From NCBI RefSeq assembly GCF_003946485.1, contig NZ_RHOJ01000001.1, forward strand, positions 179,999 to 243,998: a stretch of 64,000 nucleotides of DNA. The letters are read 5' to 3'. This stretch comes from Lacticaseibacillus jixianensis. Its GTDB lineage: Bacteria > Bacillota > Bacilli > Lactobacillales > Lactobacillaceae. Within the stretch, counting starts at the first letter, position 1, and every line of letters starts with the position of its first letter. The translations under genes were made by a program, and so were the position numbers. Below, piece after piece: positions 34,522-43,363 of this stretch. The notes under the pieces were generated by a model that saw only the letters and a list, made by a program, of their open reading frames with translations, was not told the origin of the DNA and did no database searches.

Positions 34522-35184
34522 TTAAACCAGCTTCAGCTCGTTGTAGCCGAGGACCTTGATGCCTTCGTCCGTCAGCGCGATGCGCGAGATGGAGCCGTTG
34601 CGCGGTGAATCGGTAACGACCCAGCCGTCGTCTTTGCCGAACTTGTCGATAATGCTGCGAATGGTCGTGCCGTGCGTGACCAACAAAACATTATCGCCGT
34701 TTTGATTCTGATCCCGCAGCAGCTTGAAGCCTTTTTGCAGTCGGTTCCAGTAGGTCAAGGCGTCTTCAGCGTCGTGGAAGGGGTCGGCCTCGTGCATGAA
34801 GTCCTTGGTCGCATCGACGCCGAACTTTTCGATCAGTTCCTTGAAGGTCCGGGCGCCGTGGGGCATGCCCACGGCGTACCAGGTCTTCGGTGAATCCTCG
34901 CCTTCGTAGTAGCCGTAGAACTGCTCGCGAAACAGCGGGGTTTCGGTCAGCTCAACGTTGGTGTTGAAGTTTTGCTCGAGGATGAAGCCTGCGGTCCGCC
35001 GCGCGCGGGTGGTGTCGCTGCAGTATGCGTGGGTGAACGTCACGTGGCGCAGCGCTTCGCCGGCGCGCTTGCCGTCTGCGATGCCCTTTTCCGTCAGTGG
35101 TGAGTCCGACCAGCCCTGCATCTTGTTGAATTTGTTGAACCAGGTCTGGCCGTGCCGGACGAGGTAAACGGTAACTGTTTTCAT
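34522..35184 (-). CDS. Histidine phosphatase-family protein (phosphoglycerate mutase-like)
   Basis: 220 residues. Catalytic RHG motif in YLVRHGQTWFNKFNKMQGWSDSPLTEKG, and the second histidine in LLVTHGTTIRSI. This is the broad-specificity phosphatase / phosphoglycerate mutase superfamily, which uses a phosphohistidine. Insertions after GQTWFNKFN and the length suggest a phosphatase rather than the glycolytic mutase. ATG 35184 with GGAGG-type site (GGAGGTGCGCC). Likely cotranscribed with the TetR gene. Substrate unknown. Confidence 0.85.
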   Translation of the reverse strand: MKTVTVYLVRHGQTWFNKFNKMQGWSDSPLTEKGIADGKRAGEALRHVTFTHAYCSDTTRARRTAGFILEQNFNTNVELTETPLFREQFYGYYEGEDSPKTWYAVGMPHGARTFKELIEKFGVDATKDFMHEADPFHDAEDALTYWNRLQKGFKLLRDQNQNGDNVLLVTHGTTIRSIIDKFGKDDGWVVTDSPRNGSISRIALTDEGIKVLGYNELKLV

Positions 35185-35241
35185 GGCGCACCTCCGGGTG
35201 ATTTACTTCAAGTTTACCACAGCACAAGCCAGCGCTGAGGC

Positions 35242-35270
35242 TGAAAAAGGGGCGGCTGGCGGCCGTCCCT
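35242..35270 (-). terminator. Terminator after the AadE-like gene
   Basis: Minus-strand GC-rich hairpin (GGCGGC/GCCGCC-type arms) followed by five T. Confidence 0.6.
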
Positions 35271-35279
35271 CGAGTCGCA

Positions 35280-36233
35280 CTACTGCTGATGAGCGCCTGC
35301 GTAATACGCGGCGCGCTTGGCGGCGTGACGCTTGGCAATTTCTTCCTTCTGTGCGGCGGCCGCGGCTGCCTGCGCCTTTTTCTCGGCGTTCAGCGGGGCA
35401 GTCAAGTCGAAAAACCAACTGGTGACCTGGGCGTCGGCGGGGCCGAGCCAGGCCGGGCGCAGTAGGGTCTGGTCGTCGTTAAACTCGTCCACCAGGCTTT
35501 CGACGATGACCACACAGTTTTTCAAACTGGCCAGCGTCGCCGCGCGGCTGCTTTGGTCGTATGTGGCCGCGAGTTGACTTTGCTCATAGGATGCCAGCTT
35601 GGACCAGACGTTCTTGAAGTTAACGCCAGGGTCAAAGTGGCCATCTTGCGCCAGCGTTTCCCGGTAGGCGTAGAGCCTGAGCACCTGCGGCCGCAGGTGG
35701 GCGTTGAACTGTTCATTGGCGTAGAGCAGGTTGTTGCGGGCCAGGCCCTTGATCACATTCCCGGCGATCCAGAAGATTTCATTGAGGGTCGCCTCGTAGT
35801 CCGCCTGCGTTGGCACCGGGAGAAAATGGCTGGAGGCGTCAGTGGCGCGTGGAGTGACGCGGCCCTGGCCTTGTCGCCAGATGATCGCGTTCAGCCGGTC
35901 GGCGGCCAGGTACGCTGCTTCGTCTGCGGCTGGGGCAATTTTCCAATCGATCCGCCGCGTGCCTTGGTAGCGGGTCAGCCAGGATTCCCAGGCGCCGGTG
36001 GCGGGGCCGAACAGGTGAGTGTCGTGCAGGTGTTGGACCAACTTAGGCACCCCCAGTGCGTTCACCCAGGCTTTGGCAGCCACCTGACCCGGGTCAGCGG
36101 CAAACAGGGTGACGTCCAGATCGGTCCATTCGTCCGGTTTTTGGTCAGGATTGTTGCCTGATCCTTCAGTCCCAATCGCCAGAATGTTGGGATCGTTTTC
36201 CGCACGCTCAAGAATTATATCGATGTCTGCCAT
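35280..36233 (-). CDS. Aminoglycoside 6-adenylyltransferase-like protein
   Basis: 317 residues of the AadE/AAC6-adenylyltransferase family. N-terminal nucleotidyltransferase region ILAIGTEGSGNN then DEWTDLDVTLF, where the usual G-S-x-N and D-x-D metal motif is kept as GSG and DLD. C-terminal helical domain includes WIAGNVIKGLARNNLLYANEQ, typical of the family. Real AadE enzymes adenylylate streptomycin; chromosomal homologues in lactobacilli often have no proven resistance role, and the GSR motif is changed to GSG here. Own terminator; the upstream pepI has a terminator too, so it is monocistronic. Confidence 0.8.
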   Translation of the reverse strand: MADIDIILERAENDPNILAIGTEGSGNNPDQKPDEWTDLDVTLFAADPGQVAAKAWVNALGVPKLVQHLHDTHLFGPATGAWESWLTRYQGTRRIDWKIAPAADEAAYLAADRLNAIIWRQGQGRVTPRATDASSHFLPVPTQADYEATLNEIFWIAGNVIKGLARNNLLYANEQFNAHLRPQVLRLYAYRETLAQDGHFDPGVNFKNVWSKLASYEQSQLAATYDQSSRAATLASLKNCVVIVESLVDEFNDDQTLLRPAWLGPADAQVTSWFFDLTAPLNAEKKAQAAAAAAQKEEIAKRHAAKRAAYYAGAHQQ

Positions 36234-36280
36234 GTTGCGCCTCCGTGAGATTTTGTCATTATTATAGCGCTTTACGGGAA

Positions 36281-36308
36281 CGAAAAAAGCCAGCCGCAGC
36301 GGGCTGGC
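36281..36308 (-). terminator. Terminator of pepI
   Basis: Minus-strand stem GCCAGCC / GGCTGGC, loop CGCTGC, followed by six T. Confidence 0.88.
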
Positions 36309-36316
36309 AAGATGAC

Positions 36317-37231
36317 TTAATCGTTGAACTGGCCGGATTCGACGTCCTTGATGAACTGCTTCAGGTGCGCGAAGTAAACCGGCGCGTTGTCGATCATGTG
36401 GTGATGGCCACCGTCTGGCGTGGTGACCAGGCGCGCGTGCGGGATGTCCTCCGCCATCCGCTGGGCAGAGCGCAGCGGCATGGTTTCGTGTTCACCGAAC
36501 GTCAGCAGGGTCGGGACCTGAATGTTGTGGATCTGGTCGCGAATGTCCCAGTCCTTCAGCTTGCCCGTGACGACAAACTCGTTGTCACCCTGGAAGGCGT
36601 TGTAAACCGGGGTGCCGGTGGTGTCGATGAGGTGAGAAATGGCAGGCGGCTGCTTGCGGTCAACGTAGCTGCGGTTCAGGACGTCGACATACTTCTGGTA
36701 CTGCGCGTCCTTCCAGTTGCCTTCCTTTTCGATCTTCTTCATGTACTTGACGGCCTTGGGCGGCAGGCACTCCTCGCGGACATAGTTGACGTGGTCGACG
36801 TACTCGTCGATGTTGTCGATCATGGAGGAAATGATGGCGCCCTTGAGGTGCTCGCCGTACTTGAGCGCGTACAGCTGCGTCAAGGCCCCGCCCCAGCTTT
36901 GACCGATCAGATAAAAGTGATCGAGGCCGAGTTTTTGGCGGACCTCTTCGACTTCACCCAGGAAATAATCGGTCGTGAGGTACTTCTTAGCGATTTCCGG
37001 ATCCGAGTAGTCGGGCTGATCGGAGTACCAGCTGCCGAGCTGATCGTACATGTGCACCTGGACGCCGAGGTCTTTGAGCTCCTCGCCGAAGTTCTCCCAG
37101 TATTCATGGTTGCCGCCGGGGCCGCCGTGCAGGCAGAGCAGGTGAATGTCGCCCTCGCCCTGCGTGTTGGTCCACAGGTGGTAGCCGTTATCAAGCGTAA
37201 TGATGGTGGTTCCTTGCTTCATTGTGGTCAC
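36317..37231 (-). CDS. pepI: Proline iminopeptidase
   Basis: 304 residues, alpha/beta hydrolase of the S33 family. HGGPGGNHEYW forms the oxyanion region, nucleophile Ser in GQSWGG, and the C-terminal catalytic His in GGHHHMIDN. It removes N-terminal proline from peptides in the cytosol, part of the peptidase set of lactic acid bacteria. Start taken as GTG 37231 because AAGGAA lies 7 bases before it; ATG 37222 is the alternative. Monocistronic. Confidence 0.93.
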   Translation of the reverse strand: MTTMKQGTTIITLDNGYHLWTNTQGEGDIHLLCLHGGPGGNHEYWENFGEELKDLGVQVHMYDQLGSWYSDQPDYSDPEIAKKYLTTDYFLGEVEEVRQKLGLDHFYLIGQSWGGALTQLYALKYGEHLKGAIISSMIDNIDEYVDHVNYVREECLPPKAVKYMKKIEKEGNWKDAQYQKYVDVLNRSYVDRKQPPAISHLIDTTGTPVYNAFQGDNEFVVTGKLKDWDIRDQIHNIQVPTLLTFGEHETMPLRSAQRMAEDIPHARLVTTPDGGHHHMIDNAPVYFAHLKQFIKDVESGQFND

Positions 37232-37294
37232 CGCATTTCCTTAGAATAATCTCATTCTAACACTTTCCCGGCGCGGCCGGGGCCGGCTTTCGGG

Positions 37295-39118
37295 TTAGTT
37301 GACCTTTTCAAATTCTGCCCGCATTCGGCCGATCTGCGCCTTGTCGCCAGAGAAAATGATGTGGTCACCCAGGTGCAGCTGGGTGTCGCCGTGCGGGGCG
37401 ATGAAGTGGTCGCCGCGGAAAATCTGGCTGATGGTGATGTCGTTGACGTACGGCAGGTTCTTGACCTCCAGTCCGGCAAAGCGGCGATTGTTGACGACGA
37501 TTTCGAAGATGCCCGCGGTGGTGTCCTGCAGGATCTTCAGCGTCGACGGCGTTTCGATCAGACTGCGCAACATTGCGATGTTGGTTTCAAAGGTATTGTA
37601 GACCTCAACGCCTTGCGCGGCCAGCTCGTCGTAGCGGCTGTCAGTGGCATTTTTAGCGTCGAAGCGGGCGATGATGCGCGGCACCTTGGCGGCCAGCGCG
37701 AGTTCGGCAACGGCAAAGTTCTTATCCTCATCGAAGTGGGCGAGGACGATGATGTCGGCGTCAAACACGCCGGCCTGCTGGAGCGTTGGCTCGGTCACGT
37801 CGGTCAGCAGGGTGACCGGCGCTTCGGAGTTGTAGGTCTTGAACTTGACCGGGTCGTCGGTGTACAGGCGGACCTCATACAGGCCGCGGGTCAGCTGCTG
37901 AACGATCGGCACGGTCATCAGGTTGGCACCGATGATGTGGACGCGCGTCTTTTTGATGTCGTCTTTTTCCGCGACGTAGAAGGTGTTGAACAGGATCGGG
38001 CTGGCGATGCAGGTGATGACTGCGGCCAGCGTGAAGGCGGCGCTTTGGGTGCTGGAGATGATGCCCAGACTCTTGCCGATCGACAGCGCCGGAATGACCA
38101 GCGTGATCGTGGTCGACGTCAACAGCATGCCGGCCAGCGCGTTGTGCTTGCGGAACCGCATCAAAAGTAGCGGCACCAGCAGCGCTTTGGCCGCGTAAAA
38201 GGCGATCAGCAGTACGGGAATCAAGGCCAGGCTGGCCGGGTCCTTGAACATGGCCGGCAGGTTCATATTCGCCCCGGTCATAATGAAGAAGATCGGGATG
38301 AAAAAGCCGTAGCCGATGCTGGTCAGCTTATCCTCAGTCTCCTCGCGTGGTTTGAGCAGTTTCATCACCATGCCGGCGAGAAACGCGCCCAGAATATTTT
38401 CGGCGCCGACGGACTCGGCCACGGTGACCAGCGTGACGATCAGGAAAAAGGCCAGCCGGATGTCCAGCTGCGTGGTGCTTTTATCGATGTCGGCGAACCA
38501 CTGATACGGCTTGCGAAACCGGTGCAAAAGGAAGATGGCGGCCACAAAAATCAACAGTAGCAGCCACACGCTGCGCGAGGAGGTGCCGTTGAGGTTCTGG
38601 TAAACGGTCAGTGCGATCAGCGGCAACACTTCGCCCAGCGCCGCCAGCAGCAGGACAGTTTGGCCGAACGGTTTGCTCAGCAGCTCTTTTTCCTTCAGCG
38701 CAGCGATGACCACGCCCAGCGCCACCGTGGCGAAAATGATCGCGGCAAACACGATGTGGTGGTACAGCCCGAGCAAGTCGAGCACCCAGGCCGCAGCCAG
38801 TGCCATGAAGGCGATGCTGCCGTAGCTGAGAAAGGCCAGTGGGGCCACGCCAATTTTGCTGCCAGCCTGCTTTTGCGGCCGGAACAGGGAAAAGTCGATT
38901 TCCATCCCCGATAGAAAAATCAGGACGATGACGCCGAGGGTGCGCAGCTCCTCGAGCACGGGGTTGCTGGTCACCCAGCCCAGCAGGCTGTTGCCCAAAA
39001 TGATGCCGACGATGATCTCCGCCACCGCGGTGGGCAGGCTGTGAATGTTGAACTTGGCCATGAGCAGCGGGGTGAGCAGCGCCGCAAACAAGACGACCAG
39101 AAGTGAAAGACTCTGCAT
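37295..39118 (-). CDS. Kef-type monovalent cation/proton antiporter with TrkA domains
   Basis: 607 residues. N-terminal CPA2 antiporter domain (about 1-380) with about 12 membrane segments, including the second-half segment GAENILGAFLAGMVMKL, then a cytosolic TrkA-N (RCK) domain VHIIGANLMTVPIVQQL and a TrkA-C region near the C-terminus. Such proteins exchange K+ or Na+ for H+ under nucleotide or ligand control. The RCK glycine motif reads GANLMT and lacks the full GxGxxG, so NAD(H) binding is uncertain. ATG 39118 with GGAGG. Monocistronic and divergent from helD. Confidence 0.88.
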   Translation of the reverse strand: MQSLSLLVVLFAALLTPLLMAKFNIHSLPTAVAEIIVGIILGNSLLGWVTSNPVLEELRTLGVIVLIFLSGMEIDFSLFRPQKQAGSKIGVAPLAFLSYGSIAFMALAAAWVLDLLGLYHHIVFAAIIFATVALGVVIAALKEKELLSKPFGQTVLLLAALGEVLPLIALTVYQNLNGTSSRSVWLLLLIFVAAIFLLHRFRKPYQWFADIDKSTTQLDIRLAFFLIVTLVTVAESVGAENILGAFLAGMVMKLLKPREETEDKLTSIGYGFFIPIFFIMTGANMNLPAMFKDPASLALIPVLLIAFYAAKALLVPLLLMRFRKHNALAGMLLTSTTITLVIPALSIGKSLGIISSTQSAAFTLAAVITCIASPILFNTFYVAEKDDIKKTRVHIIGANLMTVPIVQQLTRGLYEVRLYTDDPVKFKTYNSEAPVTLLTDVTEPTLQQAGVFDADIIVLAHFDEDKNFAVAELALAAKVPRIIARFDAKNATDSRYDELAAQGVEVYNTFETNIAMLRSLIETPSTLKILQDTTAGIFEIVVNNRRFAGLEVKNLPYVNDITISQIFRGDHFIAPHGDTQLHLGDHIIFSGDKAQIGRMRAEFEKVN

Positions 39119-39237
39119 GATTGGCCTCCAATTGCGTCCATTTGAGGTTATTTTACCGCAAGCGCTGCCGCTTTGCCCGGAAGCGTCAGGCGCTGACCCC
39201 GCCCCTTTACCCAGCCGGGCAGGGCGGGTAAACCCGC

Positions 39238-39267
39238 AAAGCGCGGGCAGTGCCGACCCGCGCTTTT
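39238..39267. other. Hairpin in the kef-helD spacer
   Basis: AAAGCGCGGG and CCCGCGCTTTT pair around a 9-base loop, upstream of the helD -10 (TATGAT at about 39293). Terminator-like in shape for the plus strand but with no gene before it on that strand. Confidence 0.4.
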
Positions 39268-39333
39268 CGTTGCGGCGGCGGGCTGCAAGTGGTATGATTG
39301 TTCAACGATTATTTTACTTAAGGGGGCCCTTGC

Positions 39334-41622
39334 GTGGCAGATCAGAAACAGCTCGAACAAGCGCATCTTGATACCACCATGAAGGAGTTGGCGGCGGCCG
39401 ATCAGCGGCTAAGCGCCGAGGTTGAACGGACCAAAGCCGAAGAGACCAGTTTAAACAAGAACTTCTTTGCGGATACCAAGATCAATTTGACCAACGACGC
39501 GGAGACCATCGAAACGGCGGCGAGCATTCAGCAGCAACAGCAGCTGCTCGATGAGCGCAGCAACGCCTGGAAGCAGTCGACGCTGCAGCTCGCCACGGTG
39601 CGCCGGCTGCGGCACAATCCGTACTTTGCCCGGATCGATTTTCAGGAAGGCGAGGAGAAGCCGGAGACCATTTACATCGGCCTTGGCTCTTTTACCGATG
39701 CCGCCGGTAAGTTTTTGATCTACGATTGGCGCGCCCCGATTTCTTCTATCTACTACGATGGCGGGCTGGGCCACGTGACCTACCAGACGCCGGACGGGCC
39801 GCAGACCGTGGACGTGACGCTGAAGCGGCAGTTCGTGATCGCAGATGGCAAAATCGAGACCATGTTTGACACCACGGAAACCATTGGCGATCAGATGCTG
39901 CTGGAGGTGCTGAACGAGAAGTCGGACACCCAGATGAAGAGCATCGTCACCACGATTCAGCGCGAGCAGAATCAGATCATCCGTGACACCACGGCAGATC
40001 TGCTGTTCGTGCAGGGCGCCGCTGGTTCGGGGAAAACGTCCGCCGTGCTGCAGCGCGTGGCCTACCTGCTGTATCGCTACCGCGGCAACCTGTCTTCCAG
40101 CCAGGTGATTATGTTCTCGCCGAACCAGCTGTTCTCCGACTACATCGGCAACGTGCTGCCGGAGCTGGGCGAGCAGAACATGGTGCAGTTTACGTTCTAC
40201 CAGTACGTGACCCGCCGCGTGCCGCGCACGCAGATCCAGGATCTGTTCTCGCAGTTTGAGGCGCGCCTGACTCCGGCGCAAAAGAAGATCCAGGCTCTGA
40301 AAGCCAGTTTGGCCTTTTTCCAGGCGACCAGCCGGTATGCGACTTCGCTTGAAAAAGGCGGCATGCGGTTCCGCGACATTCGCTTTCAAGATAAGGTGTT
40401 CATCTCGCGCAAGCGCATTGAGGACATTTTTTATTCCTACAACGAGAACTACCACCTGGGCAACCGGCTGGATGCAACCAAAAACCGGCTGATCTCCATG
40501 CTGAACCGCAAAGTGAAAACCGAGATGAAGGCCGACTGGGTCCAGGAGACGGTGCAGAACCTCTCGCAGGAGCAGTTGCGTGACCTTCAGCAGGACGGCC
40601 CCCAGGAGTTCAAGGACAGCGATAGCGAGTACGACTTTTTCGCGCGCAAGATCGTGATCGACGCGTTCGGCGCGATCCAGCAGGCGATCGTGCGCAACCA
40701 CTTCCTGAACGTGCGCGGCCAGTACGTCAGCTTCTTGCGGGAGGTGCCGCACTTCCTGGACCTCAGCGAGTTTGATCTGACTGACTCAGAGTGGGCCGAC
40801 GAGGTCGAGCGGTTTGTCGAGGCGTTCAAGGCCCGTCAGCTGGCGATGGTCGACGCGACGCCGTACCTCTACCTGTACGACCTGATGACCGGCCGCCACG
40901 GCGAGCGCGACATGCGTTACGTCTTCGTCGACGAGATTCAGGACTACACGCCGTACCAGCTGGCCTACTTGCAGCGCAGCTTCCCGAAAGCCAAGTTCAC
41001 GCTGCTTGGTGATTTGAACCAGGCCATTTTCACCAAGGAAAACTCGCACTCGCTGATCGCCGACGTGTCCAAGTTGTTCGCTCCGGAAAAAACGCGGGTC
41101 GTGCAGCTGACCCGCTCGTACCGGTCGACGAAGCAAGTCACCGAGTTCACCAAGGCAATTTTGAAGGCGGGGCAAAAGATCGAGGCGTTCGACCGGCAGG
41201 GACCGCTGCCGGTGCTGTACGTGCGCCAGGACGAAGCGGCCCTGGTTGCGGCACTTCTTGATCAAATCAAAATCGACAACGCCGCTCAGCAAACCACGGC
41301 CATCATCGCCAAAACGCTGGAAGAGGCCGAAAAGCTCCATCACGCGTTGCTCAGCCAGGGCGTGAAGACCACGCTGATTCGCTCTGAGAACCAGCGGCTG
41401 GCCGCCGGGGTCATCGTCGTGCCGTCATACCTGGCCAAGGGGCTGGAGTTTGACGCGGTCGTGCTGTGGCAAGCCAATGAAGCGATGTTCCATCACGAAG
41501 ACGAGCGCGAGCTGCTGTACACCATTGCCAGCCGGGCGATGCACCGCCTGACGATTTTTGCCAGCCCGGCCCTGTCGCCGCTGCTGGCCGATGTGCCGAG
41601 TGATCTCTACGAAACGAAGTGA
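39334..41622 (+). CDS. helD: HelD-type RNA polymerase recycling helicase
   Basis: 762 residues. N-terminal coiled coil (about 1-70) that in HelD proteins reaches into the RNA polymerase channel, then the UvrD-type helicase core: Walker A VQGAAGSGKTSAVLQR, DEIQDYTPYQ (Walker B), LLGDLNQAIF, QLTRSYRST and a C-terminal helicase block AKGLEFDAVVLW. HelD releases stalled RNA polymerase from DNA. GTG 39334 with AGGGGG upstream; extended -10 TATGAT. The next gene begins 9 bases after the stop. Confidence 0.92.
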   Translation: MADQKQLEQAHLDTTMKELAAADQRLSAEVERTKAEETSLNKNFFADTKINLTNDAETIETAASIQQQQQLLDERSNAWKQSTLQLATVRRLRHNPYFARIDFQEGEEKPETIYIGLGSFTDAAGKFLIYDWRAPISSIYYDGGLGHVTYQTPDGPQTVDVTLKRQFVIADGKIETMFDTTETIGDQMLLEVLNEKSDTQMKSIVTTIQREQNQIIRDTTADLLFVQGAAGSGKTSAVLQRVAYLLYRYRGNLSSSQVIMFSPNQLFSDYIGNVLPELGEQNMVQFTFYQYVTRRVPRTQIQDLFSQFEARLTPAQKKIQALKASLAFFQATSRYATSLEKGGMRFRDIRFQDKVFISRKRIEDIFYSYNENYHLGNRLDATKNRLISMLNRKVKTEMKADWVQETVQNLSQEQLRDLQQDGPQEFKDSDSEYDFFARKIVIDAFGAIQQAIVRNHFLNVRGQYVSFLREVPHFLDLSEFDLTDSEWADEVERFVEAFKARQLAMVDATPYLYLYDLMTGRHGERDMRYVFVDEIQDYTPYQLAYLQRSFPKAKFTLLGDLNQAIFTKENSHSLIADVSKLFAPEKTRVVQLTRSYRSTKQVTEFTKAILKAGQKIEAFDRQGPLPVLYVRQDEAALVAALLDQIKIDNAAQQTTAIIAKTLEEAEKLHHALLSQGVKTTLIRSENQRLAAGVIVVPSYLAKGLEFDAVVLWQANEAMFHHEDERELLYTIASRAMHRLTIFASPALSPLLADVPSDLYETK

Positions 41623-41631
41623 ACACTAGTA

Positions 41632-42099
41632 ATGAAAATGTCTGAGACGTTATCGGTCACGACCCACCGGATTTTTGAGGGTCAAATGAACGAGCACGAC
41701 AGCCTGTTCGGCGGGCAAACGCTGGAATGGCTGGACGAAACCGCCAGCATCTCCGCGCACCGCTTCGCCCGCAGCCACATGGTCACGGGCTCCCTGGACC
41801 GGATGGTGTACGTGAACCCGGTGCTGATCGGCCACGCGCTTACTTACGAAAGCTTCGTCACCGGCGCTGGCCACCGCTCGATCGAAGTGTTCACCCGGAT
41901 GGTGGGTGAGGACCTGGACACGGGCGAGCAGTACCTGGCGGCGTGGAGCTTGATGACGTTTGTGGTGGCCAAGGGCACACAATTGCCGCCAATCGCAGCC
42001 GATACGCCGCTGGGCGCACAGCTGCAGGCTGGTTACGCCGCCCGCACCGCCGCCAACAAGGCCGCCCGCGCAGCCATGCCTGAGATCCCGATCGATTAA
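41632..42099 (+). CDS. Acyl-CoA thioesterase (hotdog fold)
   Basis: 155 residues, single hotdog domain of the YciA/BACH kind: NEHDSLFGGQTLEWLDETASISAHRFA is the conserved acyl-CoA binding and catalytic segment (Asp in HDSLFGG / DETA). It hydrolyses acyl-CoA thioesters in the cytosol. ATG 41632 or 41638 could start it; no strong ribosome site is seen, so translation coupled to helD is likely. A terminator follows at 42132. Confidence 0.87.
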   Translation: MKMSETLSVTTHRIFEGQMNEHDSLFGGQTLEWLDETASISAHRFARSHMVTGSLDRMVYVNPVLIGHALTYESFVTGAGHRSIEVFTRMVGEDLDTGEQYLAAWSLMTFVVAKGTQLPPIAADTPLGAQLQAGYAARTAANKAARAAMPEIPID

Positions 42100-42131
42100 C
42101 GACGTGGCAGCGTCTGTTGTTCACGCGCCAA

Positions 42132-42163
42132 TGACCTAAGCCTTTTTGCGGCTTAGGTTTTTT
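42132..42163 (+). terminator. Rho-independent terminator
   Basis: Stem CCTAAGCC / GGCTTAGG and a run of seven T; ends helD-thioesterase transcript. Confidence 0.92.
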
Positions 42164-42275
42164 TGCGGAAAAGTGCGCCTTCATGTCAGCTTTGATGACA
42201 AGAGGCCTTGAGTCATCGCGGCATATCGGCTAAGATGCACACGGATGTTGTCGGGTCAAAAAAGGGAGGACTAAC

Positions 42276-43304
42276 GTGACTGTATCGATCGATTGGAACG
42301 CGCTGGGCTTTAATTACATGGAGTTGCCGCATCGCTACGAGGCCCATTACCGCAATGGGGCTTGGGACAAGGGCGGTTTGGTTGAAGGCAACGTGCTGAC
42401 GCTGAATGTCGGCAGCCCCGCGCTGCATTACGGTCAGTCCGCGTTTGAAGGGATGAAGGCGTACCGCACGAAAAGTGGCACCATTCAGCTTTTCCGGCCG
42501 GAACTGAACGCCAACCGGCTGCATGATTCAGCAGAAAAACTGCTGATGCCGCCGCTTTCGGTCGCGCAGTTTCTGGACGCGGCCATGCAGGTCGTTGCGG
42601 CCAACGCGGATTACGTCCCGCCATATGGCACCGGGGCAACGCTGTATCTGCGGCCGCTACTGCTTGGTGTCGGCCCAAACATCGGGGTGGCGCCGGCCAA
42701 GGAATACCTGTTCACGATCTTTGCCATGCCAGTGGGGGCGTATTACAAAGGCGGCATGGTGCCAACTAAGTTCATGGTGGCCGATCACGCCGACCGTGCC
42801 GCCCATTACGGCACGGGTCAAAGCAAGGTCGGCGGCAACTACGCCGCTAGTTTGCAGGCCGGGAGGTACGCCCACGAGCACGGTTTCGGGGATGCGATTT
42901 ACTTGGACCCGATTCAGCACCGCTACATTGAAGAGGTCGGCAGCGCCAATTTCTTTGGCATCACCAAGGATGAAAAACGGTTCCTGACGCCCCAGTCGCC
43001 GTCGATCCTACCAAGTATCACGCGGCGGTCGCTGCTGACGCTGGCTCGGGATCGGTTCGGTCTGGACGCCGAGGAGACCCAGATTCCCATTGATCGTTTG
43101 GATCAATTTGGCGAGGCCGGTGCGTGCGGCACGGCGGCCGTGATCACCCCGATCGCCAGCATCACCTACAACGGCGAGGTGCATCAATTCGGCGCCGGCG
43201 GCATCGGGCCAATGACGCAGAAGCTGTACGATGAGCTGACAGGCATTCAGTTCGGCGACGTTGCAGCTTCGGCGGGTTGGATCGTCCCGGTGCCAGTAGA
43301 CTAA
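42276..43304 (+). CDS. ilvE: Branched-chain amino acid aminotransferase
   Basis: 342 residues, fold-type IV PLP enzyme. Opening YMELPHRYEAHYRNGAWDKG, substrate loop GQSAFEGMKAYR, catalytic Lys in GQSKVGGNYAASLQA and EEVGSANFFGI; GACGTAAVITPI closes the phosphate-binding site. It exchanges amino groups between Leu/Ile/Val and 2-oxoglutarate; in lactobacilli often the first step of flavour formation. GTG 42276 behind AAAGGGAGG. Terminator at 43308. Confidence 0.95.
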   Translation: MTVSIDWNALGFNYMELPHRYEAHYRNGAWDKGGLVEGNVLTLNVGSPALHYGQSAFEGMKAYRTKSGTIQLFRPELNANRLHDSAEKLLMPPLSVAQFLDAAMQVVAANADYVPPYGTGATLYLRPLLLGVGPNIGVAPAKEYLFTIFAMPVGAYYKGGMVPTKFMVADHADRAAHYGTGQSKVGGNYAASLQAGRYAHEHGFGDAIYLDPIQHRYIEEVGSANFFGITKDEKRFLTPQSPSILPSITRRSLLTLARDRFGLDAEETQIPIDRLDQFGEAGACGTAAVITPIASITYNGEVHQFGAGGIGPMTQKLYDELTGIQFGDVAASAGWIVPVPVD

Positions 43305-43307
43305 CGC

Positions 43308-43356
43308 AAAAAAGCAGCGGGGCCTCACCGTCACGGGGGGCGCGCTGCTTTTTTGC
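43308..43356. terminator. Bidirectional terminator
   Basis: GCAAAAAAGCAGCG pairs with CGCTGCTTTTTTGC; T runs on both strands, between convergent ilvE and the dehydrogenase gene. Confidence 0.85.
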
Positions 43357-43363
43357 ATCCTAG

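Noticed and set aside
35553..37249. Plus-strand ORFs opposite the AadE-like and pepI genes
   Set aside because: Both are antisense to genes with clear catalytic motifs and ribosome sites.
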